A stretch of 12,395 nt of DNA from Circinella minor (lineage: Eukaryota > Mucoromycota > Mucoromycetes > Mucorales > Lichtheimiaceae): the NCBI GenBank assembly GCA_016758965.1, contig JAEPRB010000584.1:1-12395 (forward strand), given 5' to 3'. Below, piece by piece: positions 1 through 7,869 of this stretch (the stretch's first letter is position 1; every line of letters starts with the position of its first letter). The translations under genes were made by a program, and so were the position numbers. The notes beneath the pieces were generated by a model. It saw nothing but the letters and a program-made list of their open reading frames with translations. It had not been told where the DNA came from and did no database searches.

Positions 1-328
1 TTGTACAATCGGTTGATTAATGAAAAAAGGTAATAGAAATGAGAATATTCTTATATGAATAAATATTCAGAATATTCGTGTATAAAAATAGAAAATAAGA
101 AAAGTTGTTTATGTAAGGGTTACAACGTTAGAAATCATGTTGCATGAGGCTGAAGGAATACACCTATTTTTTCTCCACAGATTGTATCTCATTCTCAATT
201 ATTATTGGTTTAGTGTGACAGTCTATGTCTGAAAAAAGTACAACACAACTTCATTTCGAAAATAGATAAAACAAAACCTAGTAAACATGAACAAATATAA
301 ATCAGTAACTGTATTTGAGCAACAGCAG
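1..328. other. AT-rich non-coding flank
   Basis: I see no open frame, RNA gene or clear repeat here. The sequence is AT-rich and holds a few copies of the small palindrome GAATATTC near positions 44-100, which is expected by chance at this base composition. It is simply the DNA into which the outer TA-flanked element (331-2254) inserted. Confidence 0.6.
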
Positions 329-330
329 TA

Positions 331-355
331 AGGTGCATTCTGACTTAAACCGTCA
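331..355 (+). repeat. Left terminal inverted repeat of outer element
   Basis: Begins AGGTGCATTCTGACTTAAAC directly after a TA dinucleotide and pairs with 2230-2254 on the opposite strand at 22 of 25 positions. Confidence 0.75.
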
Positions 356-968
356 TTTGTCCAAAATTGAGATATTTTCAGATACCTCCAGGTAATAATA
401 GTGGCACCAATGAGGCTGTCAAAATTCTACTAGTCATAGATAAGTCTGTGAAATACTATAGAAATTTATTATATATTTTATAAAAAAAAAAAAAAAAAGA
501 TAAAGAGTTGATACCATAGTATATATGTGTGTAATATTAGGAAGTATCCCACTTTTTCTCTTTTTCTTTATTGCTTCGTTTTCGTAGTACCCTTTGAGAT
601 TTCTGCTATTCCCCCAGTATTTTCTGTGAGAGCCTGATTCTACGTATTTGTTTATTTGATAAAAATGGCAGATTCGGTTATATTTTTATTTGGTTGCTAT
701 GATATTCAGCAACAGCCTAGAAACCATCTGAACTTTTTTTTGGTATAGATGATAGTACCTTCATCCAAGTAATATTTAGAAACAATTATTTTTCGAGTTT
801 TATTCTTGTTCTTAGATCTAATTTGTCTTTTTTTGAGACTTCCTCCCATAGTTAAGAAAATGAATGATAAAAATCAGGAGCTATAATGTGCAATCATAAT
901 TCATCCACTTTTATAGGTTACAGAGTCCTTATCCCTTTGTTGAAATATTAGGTTTATTTAATAAAATA

Positions 969-992
969 GGGTGTATTTCACTTATACCGCCA
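969..992 (+). repeat. Left terminal inverted repeat of inner element
   Basis: Begins GGGTGTATTTCACTTATACC just after TA (967-968). It has the same layout as the outer element's end (RGGTGYATTY, a few bases, ACTTA, ACCGYC). Confidence 0.78.
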
Positions 993-2027
993 GGATTTTA
1001 CCCCAAATTTAGAGAGCTTCAGAAACATGCAAACTAAATATTTTGACTTTTTAATCAATAACATATATTTTTATGCATATTTAAAACATTTATTATGGAT
1101 TAGCTTCCCAAAAAAAAAAGTTGTGACGAAGCTGAAGGTTGTCAAAGTTGATCGGTGAAGCTCAATTTTAGCAGAGGGTGGAGAAAATTGAAACAGTTTA
1201 TTAATGTATCTCCGCAATGTTACACAAAATCTTCGAAGCAGAAACATATAAATCCAATGTGCAACTTCAAGTACTGTGTGGGTTAGTATATCCATCTAAC
1301 AAAGGTGAAATGATTGAATGGGGCATATATATCCGATATACTGAAAATGTGAAGAAAAGAAAAAGGGGCTATTTTGAAAATATACATAAAACTAATTTTG
1401 AAAGGATCTAGGCTTTAGTTCGATCACCATGCTCCAGTCCTAGAAAGAAACCGAAAACGAAGTGACATCCAAATACAAGGATAATAATAATTGTTGTGTA
1501 AAACATCTACTACATAGCCTTATAATAGCCTTATAACTTATAATAGCCTAATCTCTGCGAAAAGAAAACAGCTCTATAAAACTGCAGAAGATGCAAGTCT
1601 TATATTTGAATCCGATCAAAAATGCTACTGCAAATGCAACTAGATTAAGAGATACTGGAGCAGAAAAACGACCAGTATAAGTTAACAGCGGTTAATCATT
1701 TCAAGCTTTCAGACAATACTTGGCTGGGTTTTTCTTATTAGACTTTCCCCTATCAATTAAATCCAACTGTAGTTCAATGCTTTTTTTATAGAGCGTAATC
1801 TTTTGAATTGCATATATACAAAGAATTTCAATTAATGAAACAGCTGATTTTGTTAAAAAATTCTTTTCTAGGAAATATACTTCATATTCGTGTTTCCCAC
1901 TTCATATTCCCATATCAGCATCACTGATCAGAGATTTTTTCCCTACTTTCGTTACACGATAAACATAATATTTACTATATATAGTAGCGGTGTTCTAAAT
2001 GACAAAATTGAAACAATTTCTCGATTT

Positions 2028-2052
2028 TGGCGGTTATAAGTGAAATACACCC
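2028..2052 (-). repeat. Right terminal inverted repeat of inner element
   Basis: On the minus strand it reads GGGTGTATTTCACTTATAAC and onward, followed outside by TA (2053-2054). It matches 969-992 apart from one inserted A. Confidence 0.78.
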
Positions 2053-2229
2053 TAACATATTTTGACAAAACTTTGAAGTAACAAATCTCAATGGAAAATG
2101 TTTTTTTTCTAAAAGCTGTTCCGTAACATCTCTTCAGAATATTTCAATTAACATATATTATGGCTCAAAAGTTTATACGTAGCTTCATTTCTGACAATTT
2201 TTTGTCAATTCTTATTCCGCCCCATATTT

Positions 2230-2254
2230 TGACGGTTTAAATCAGGATACACCT
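2230..2254 (-). repeat. Right terminal inverted repeat of outer element
   Basis: Read on the minus strand it begins AGGTGTATCCTGATTTAAAC and is followed outside by TA (2255-2256). It matches the left end at 331-355. Confidence 0.75.
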
Positions 2255-2256
2255 TA

Positions 2257-2897
2257 ATGCACAATTATCCCTTATCATAATAGTCAGCATATATTTTATC
2301 CCAAACGTATTACTACCCATCAACATACATTCATCATACTGTATCACCTTAATTAGTATTATCATTCTACAGTATTAGCAGTATCCCCTGAACACTTGAA
2401 AATAATGCAAATATGGGTGATACTTATTGAATAAAACATACATCTATCACCCTGCTTATATGCCTCTACGTTTGTGCTGGTCATATATTCTTTTACGGTT
2501 ATTTCTTAGTAATAAATCTTTGTAGATCGTTAATATTCTCTGTTATACAAAATTATAACAACGATACTCCATCATCTTCCGTGATAATAAATACGCCCAT
2601 CAATATTTTACAAACCTGTCACTTACTGAACATACTGATGAATGAGTATATTGAATCCTTACATGATAGAGGATTTTGCATCAAGCAGGAATAATATATT
2701 AGGTACCTCGTTTAGTACACTATCTTGGTGACTGGCTCATTTGGTGGGTGTCATAGCAACAGTACAGTATTTATGCAAAGTTCAAATTTTAATGATAATT
2801 TCGCAAACTGCGCATTACAAAAAGCGCTGTTTCAACCTAACCTGTCATATCGACACACTTGCGTAACTGGCTTTAGCTCCTTACCCCTATGTCTACC
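2257..2897. other. Non-coding 5' flank of the 509-residue gene
   Basis: No coding exon, RNA gene or transposon end was found in this roughly 640-base stretch. It must contain the promoter of the gene starting at 2898. I see no clear TATA box at a convincing distance; the sequence just before the start codon (TCTACC before ATG) is an ordinary eukaryotic context. Confidence 0.5.
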
Positions 2898-4916
2898 ATG
2901 ACAACGGATTCGAAGTATGAAAAAGGTTAATTGACATTAAAAATTATTTTTAGGCATTTAAGATACTAATCTTCTTATTAGATATTGAAACTTATATTAA
3001 AGACGCAGCTACCGGAGAAAATAGAATTTCATTTAATAAATTTTTACAAGAAAATGTTCAATTAATTGTCAAAAATACTACGGAAGCTCAATGGAGTTCG
3101 TTTGAAAATGTTTGGCGAGCCTGTGTCTCAAATGTTGCTAGGAGACTTAATATTGAGATGGTAACAAGAATTTTAAAACTATGAAACTAGATCCTTAGGA
3201 ACTAAATGAAATCTATATATAGGATAAAGAAAACATGGATAGCACCATGTTTTTGAAGATATTTCAGATATATACCAACGAATCAATAAAACCAAAATCT
3301 TCTTCCTCTTCCAGCTCTTATTCAATTGTAAGTTAGGCCTTATCAATATCCTAAAAACTTAAATACTAAATATAACAAAAATTAATATTGATTCCCATTT
3401 ATTAGGCTTCTAAAACTGATTCGTACGAGATGACAGAAGATGCAAGACTTGAATATCGTAAAAAGTTCGAGGCGATGGATGATGGCAATAAATGGGAGTT
3501 GCGAGAGGGGGTCTTCGTAGAAGATATTATGTATGAATATGGGAAAAGCTGTACCCACGAACAGTAAGTAATCAAACAACCTTCTTTCAACAATTGGTTT
3601 CTCCGGCAAAAAACTGAAAAGTTTTTACGAATTCTTTAGTGCGGCTCATTCATTCATATTGAATACGAGTGACCCTTGCTGGAAAAAAGTATTCAGCAAC
3701 GAAGATTTCAAGAAGATCTGTACAGAAGGGAATTACCGTCTCCGAAAACTTGACGACAACATTATCAATATGTTTTCACATTACCATAATGCACCAGAAA
3801 CCAATGTACTTGATTTTATCATTAAAAAAAACAAAGATCTTGGTCCTTTTGACCCGCGGTATGAAGTAGATCAGTACAAGCTACTTCATGTCATACAACA
3901 ATTTATAGGGTATTATGTTGATAATACAATGGCAAATATTTCAATGTGGACAGAGCAAGATTTTGTTGCACACATTTGGTGTGTATTGGACCGTTTTTTC
4001 CAATCTTCTGGTATAACAACCACCAGGTATGTCGATTGTGGCGTGTGTTATTGCGAATAAGAATCTCACTGATATTCTGTGATATATCTAGAAATAAAAC
4101 GTGTTTAGCAACAGCTCAACGAATGAATGATAATCGGTGTGTTACCAGGGATTCCGAAATTAATAAGAAAATTCGGTCTACCCAACCAGACCTTGTATTG
4201 CTGAAGAATGGAGTTGAATACGGAACTTCGGAAGTTGGAAAGAGCATTGATCTAGTTGCGGAAAAGAAAGAGATTGTTGAGTCACAGTTGCATAGTCCAA
4301 AGACAATGCATGATATGTTGTGTGCAGCTCACAAAAAAATTAATAATGACTTTAATTCAGTGCGTGATTTAAAGATTGTGTGTTTTAATGAAACTGGTAA
4401 GCTTAACAGTTCATTAAATGAGAGCAAAAGGTACTCAATGGTATACTCACATGGTTATAAATATAAACTATATAGGGTTGACATTATACTTATCCATCAT
4501 GGATTGCCCGAAGGGCTATGTAAGTCGAATGGTTGAAACTCAGAAATATGAAGTACCTAAGGATTCTGATTTAATTATTGGACAACTTTTTCCACTTTTG
4601 AAACTGATTTTACACGCAAAGGTATACATAATAATACAACTTGTTTACTAGTCATTCAAAATGTTTGGGTAATATACTAATTAGGATGAATTAGAAAATT
4701 GTTGATAACTCACTTGCCGTTGTCAAAAAGAGTTTATCCAAGGAGCAAGAGCCAGGGCTTGCATTCGAAAATGACTCCCGAAAACTTAATTTACCTTTAT
4801 CTCTGACATCAATTCTCCCAAAAAAACGAAAAAAAAAGAGTGATGAATCATCATCTTCATCAGCTCCATCATCAAAAGGAAAAACTTCTAATCCACTTTC
4901 TACTACTTCTTCTTAA
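2898..4916 (+). CDS. Intact eight-exon gene, 509-residue nuclear-type protein of a fungal multi-copy family, function unknown
   Basis: Exons by my splicing: 2898-2925, 2982-3160, 3223-3327, 3406-3563, 3640-4026, 4092-4396, 4476-4621, 4695-4916. They sum to 1530 nt, exactly 510 codons with the stop, and no exon joint breaks the frame. Introns are 56-79 nt, all GT...AG, with branch-like TACTAAT (2964) and TACTAA (4675). The apparent frame break near 4470 is the intron 4397-4475. Visible features: a Ser-rich linker at residues 90-100; a block with EDIMYEYGKSC leading to HAAHSFIL (about 143-164); QPDLVL (317-322) followed by EYGTSEVGK (328-336); MDCPKGYVSR in exon 7; a basic cluster PKKRKKK (478-484) like a classical nuclear localisation signal, then a Ser-rich tail. 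From memory it resembles a family of 'hypothetical proteins' expanded in Mucoromycota. The PD...E...K pattern could indicate a nuclease-like fold, but the spacing (ExxK, not ExK) is off, so this is weak inference. The N-terminal exon (28 nt) is the least certain part. Confidence 0.78.
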
Positions 4917-5209
4917 TTTTAAGATCTATTTTATTATCAAAAAGTTTTATTTCTTTATCATTCTTTTTATCTTATATTAATTTTCTTAATCTGTGATTCT
5001 TATTGCTATGTATGGTATTCCTTTGTAAACCATTTCTACATATTACTCAACACAGAAGCTTTTTTCATCAAAATAAATACTTTAAAGGATACCTATATGT
5101 GAGTAGAACCTTATTATTGTTCACCATCATATTGTAAAAAAAAAGATTCCTGTTGGTACAATACATTAGAAAGGTTATTGTACTATGTTTATATTAAAAA
5201 ATCACTAAT
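4917..5209. other. 3' flank of the 509-residue gene
   Basis: AT-rich and non-coding. T-rich stretches follow the stop codon, and the first AATAAA is at 5072-5077. Nothing else is recognised before LINE similarity starts near 5210. Confidence 0.5.
5072..5077 (+). terminator. Candidate polyadenylation signal (AATAAA)
   Basis: AATAAA lies about 155 nt after the stop codon at 4914-4916, a reasonable 3' UTR distance in fungi. Fungal poly(A) signals are loose, and in AT-rich DNA such a hexamer can occur by chance, so this is only a candidate. Confidence 0.35.
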
Positions 5210-6790
5210 CTTAGGGCTCGTATTATACCAATCCGCATCAGACGTCCAAAATCCAAATTGTTTTGACAGATTAGAGAAAGCATAGTTCCTATGTCGTGAT
5301 GCAAAAAATTATTACATCAAAATCTATGTATTCATCAGATGTCGCAGTATTTTTTTTCCAATAACTGCCCAAAATGAGTTGCGAATTAATTTTTTTGAAC
5401 TAGACCCCCTGACTTTTGCAACCATGGTTTTCCAGTCTGTCATGACAGAACCCATTCTGATGCTCTCGTTTATCTTGGTTTTCCCTTGTATTAGACTTCC
5501 GGACAACTAGACCGGTTTATGACAAGCCTCTTAACATCTATTCAACAAAATTGTTAATTACATGAGCGGCGAGGTCTCTCTATTCGGGGACGTGCAACAA
5601 TTCTCAACGTTTTGATTTTGTCGAGACTTTGGCACATTCTTCGAGTTACTGGTGCTTCCATTCCAAATTTCCATGCACAGCTACGTAGTATTATCTCCAA
5701 GTTTCGATAATACCGAATGTTTCCCAAAATATCATATCAAACCATGTGTTTACCATGAAGTCAAGGAGGTGTTGGTCTCTTAGATCCCATCACACAACAA
5801 AATGGACTCCAACTTAGATGGATTGGGCCGATGATAGAGGATTCAGACGTTTTTCCAGAACATATTCTATGTTTAGTACATCATATATCATCAACTGGCA
5901 AACTTACATTCAACCACCGCACACGTAAACAACATGCAGCACCACCAGCATTACTCATCAACCTTATATATCGGGCTATAGATCAACTTTCCATCACATA
6001 TCCACCAATTTTGTCACTCACCATCGCTATATGCTTACAGCTACCGGTTCCGAGTATATTTACAGTCAACCAAACACACCAAATCCGGCTACTACAAACT
6101 ACAAGTGAAAGATCTTTTTGTTTTCGACTTATGCATCGCACACTTACGTTTGCGCCAATCCCCTTATCAGCCTCCTCATCCTACTCTACTCAAGCGCTTT
6201 TTGAATGATGCAACCTAGAACTTCTCTATCATTGTCGATTTTTTTCTTGCTCCTCTTTTACTACCTAAAACTCATCCAAGGGGTGGACACTGTGACGAAC
6301 TCGGTGACTTTGATCATACCCCTTTTTCTACTGTGTTACTCAAACAACAAGATGCGCTCTCCTCTACTAAACCAAGCAAGTACTGCTCTCATATCCAATC
6401 ACTTAATACCAAACCGCAATCTAATAACACCATCCGGTGGAATGACTTTTGGTCTAACACCTTGGAGCATACTGCGTGCAACATCATTTTTCGTATATTC
6501 CATGATACCATTCCAACTGGGAGCCTGCTCCATAAAATTAATCCGTCTTTTCTTTCATCATCACACTGCTGTATCTGTCATCATCCCACCGAGTCACTTG
6601 ATCATTTTCTCATTTGATGCCCAAAAAGAAGCAAATCTGGTTTTTGATCTGGCAACAGCTCTTCCATAGCTACTCTTCCATACCGAGCCTCCACTTTACT
6701 CTATTCTACAAGCACTCAAGAAAAACGCTAAGGTAAACCACCCTTATCCACAAAAAAATTTCTTTTAACTCTGTTCATATGTAATATTAC
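5210..6790 (+). mobile_element. Decayed LINE retrotransposon, 3' part (end of reverse transcriptase and C-terminal zinc motif)
   Basis: Conceptual translation across frames gives the usual order of a fungal LINE ORF2 C-terminus. A degraded region after the RT active site (VLYQSASDVQNPNCFDRLEK, about 5225-5280; the YADD box itself is not intact) comes first. Then come YLGFPLY (5471), RRGLSIRGRATILNVLILS followed by RLWHILRV (about 5565-5650), SQGGVGLLDPITQQNGLQL (about 5759-5815), VKDLFVFDL (6105), and a zf-RVT-like CCIC...ESLDH motif (6567 onward). The main frame from 5471 is broken by stops at 5492, 5555, 5708 and 5756. It shifts near 6050 to the frame used from 6105, with a TAG near 6216 and a TGA at 6615, and shifts again in the A run after CP near 6622. 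No endonuclease or RT core is present, so the copy is 5' truncated and dead. Its right end is probably cut by the repeat starting at 6791. Short open frames inside it are only fragments. Confidence 0.85.
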
Positions 6791-6908
6791 TAGGGTTCTT
6801 CATCTCACCCGCTATCCGCTCATCCGATCCGACTATCCGATCTATCCGCAAGTTGTTCATGCCTTTAGTTTTTTTTTCTTTTTTTTTTTTTTTTTTGGAA
6901 AAAAAAAA
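6791..6908. repeat. ATCCG-rich repeat unit beginning TAGGGTTCTT, ending in T/A homopolymers
   Basis: It starts with TAGGGTTCTT (6791-6800) and is followed by clustered ATCCG/CTATCCG copies up to about 6849. It then runs into a T-rich tract (6869-6896) and an A run (6899-6908) that could pair as a hairpin. The same ten bases start the ATCCG-rich block at 12254, so both are probably copies of one repeat family. The composition is sharply more GC-rich than its surroundings. The right border is uncertain. Confidence 0.5.
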
Positions 6909-7851
6909 GCTATTTTAAAAGAATATCAAAATACAGCATTAAAGCGAGTAATAATTTTAGTTTATTGAAAGTAGTAAGTTATAGATATTGGAGAAAATAA
7001 TTGATTCATTTGGGAGATCCATTACACCACGGCAAAAGGGAGAATAGAAACCTATGAATATCCATGAAACTACTGATCCTCTCTGTGCAAAACAATGAAG
7101 ATCAATGAAAGACTATGATTCTGTGTAAGCATAGATATTCATTACACTGAATCCATGAATGTTAACGAATAAATGTAATATATCTCAATGAAAATTCATA
7201 AAAGACTTTGATTATGATACTCTGTGAAAGTCCATGAAAAGATATAGAGGATCGGTCATAATTTATTTATATATTGGTGTATTTGGTGGATATAGTGGAA
7301 ATCAGTATGATTATAGTGGATTAGTATAACATGTACAGATATTATCTAATAATTTACCCGATCAGAACTTTATTCATCTTATCACTAAACCACTAAAGTT
7401 ATTATAAGTTAGAAACCCCTATCATTAAAGCGGCTTGAACTTGATAAATTTAGATATTATTCTTTTAATCGAAGATGGAATTGGTGGATAGGTGATGATC
7501 ATATTGATAATGATCGATTCTCATAAACAGTGAATTCATGATTTACATGAAAAGCTATGTACATCCATAGATATATGAAGTTGCATGATAATCTATGAAA
7601 CAACTGACATTACAGCATTATGACCATCTATGACTTGTCATGAAAATCCATGAAAATGTGAATATCCATGAAAATGTGTACATAACCTTAAAAAAGTAAA
7701 TTATGAAAATCTATGAAAATCCGTAAATATTCAGCATAAATTTTATCCAACAAGAACTAAATCTGAATCACAATGAATTATGTGATATTTGAAAAATAAA
7801 AGAAACCAGCAATAAAAAAACGTATTGGATTAAGAGTATAAAGCACAGTAT
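6909..7851. repeat. AT-rich non-coding stretch with degenerate CCATGAAAAT-like repeats
   Basis: No gene is visible. From about 7050 to 7240 and 7540 to 7735 the sequence is made of diverged copies of a roughly 10-base unit close to ATCCATGAAA or CTATGAAAAT. The clearest are ATCCATGAAAATGTG twice, 18 bases apart (7646 and 7664), and TATGAAAATC twice in a row (7702-7721). It may be an old tandem array or satellite-like filler. It could also be the 3' subterminal region of the transposase element that reads leftward into it; subterminal repeats are common in CACTA elements. This link is inference. Confidence 0.45.
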
Positions 7852-7857
7852 TTTATT
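7852..7857 (-). terminator. Candidate polyadenylation signal of the transposase gene
   Basis: AATAAA on the minus strand lies just past the last in-frame stop (7870-7872) of the transposase-like gene. The position fits, but a chance match in AT-rich DNA cannot be excluded. Confidence 0.4.
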
Positions 7858-7869
7858 TTTAGATAAAGC

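Larger units (their letters stand above)
969..2052. mobile_element. Inner TA-flanked inverted-repeat DNA element nested in the outer one
   Basis: The element is 1084 bp. Its ends are nearly perfect inverted repeats: 969-992 against 2028-2052, identical except for one extra A in the right copy. It is flanked by TA on both sides (967-968, 2053-2054), so it is another Tc1/mariner-type insertion, placed inside the outer element. No transposase is recognisable; the short open frames at 1071-1295 (-) and 1217-1411 (+) resemble nothing I know. Internally there is a triple imperfect repeat of ATAGCCTTATA around 1514-1550 and a 20-bp-spaced duplication of ACTTCATATTC (1879 and 1899). The better-matched ends fit a younger insertion than the outer element. 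Confidence 0.75.
331..2254. mobile_element. Outer TA-flanked inverted-repeat DNA element (non-autonomous)
   Basis: The ends form a 25-bp terminal inverted repeat (331-355 and 2230-2254) with 22 matches; all three differences are C/T transitions. Both ends are flanked by TA (329-330 and 2255-2256), the target duplication typical of the Tc1/mariner superfamily. The element is 1924 bp as it stands, but about 838 bp once the inner element (969-2052) and one TA are removed. I find no transposase frame in its arms, so it looks like a non-autonomous MITE-like element. It carries an A-rich run at 482-498. The family assignment is inference from TIR plus TA; the ends themselves are directly visible. 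Confidence 0.72.

Noticed and set aside
1071..1411. Small open frames on both strands inside the inner element
   Set aside because: They are short (64-74 codons), overlap on opposite strands, lack recognisable motifs and lie in AT-rich transposon DNA. I do not call them genes.
1973..1986. 14-bp palindrome TACTATATATAGTA
   Set aside because: It is a perfect palindrome, but made almost only of A and T in AT-rich DNA, so it is not informative on its own.
4397..4500. Apparent frameshift in the 509-residue gene, where two overlapping frames swap
   Set aside because: A canonical intron (GTAAGC at 4397 to AG at 4475) joins the frames in phase and restores the conserved-looking LSIMDCPKGYVSR segment, so no mutation is needed.
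5324..5506. 60-codon minus-strand open frame
   Set aside because: The plus strand of the same stretch gives LINE-type YLGFPLY and neighbouring motifs, so this is a chance frame in a decayed LINE.
7383..7399. CACTAAACCACTAAAG as a CACTA terminal end
   Set aside because: The orientation would fit a left end, but no matching TAGTG-type end or 3-bp target duplication is found beyond 11337, so the match is probably chance.
7050..7735. CRISPR-like array
   Set aside because: The repeats are short, diverged and irregularly spaced, with no spacers of constant length, and the genome is clearly eukaryotic.
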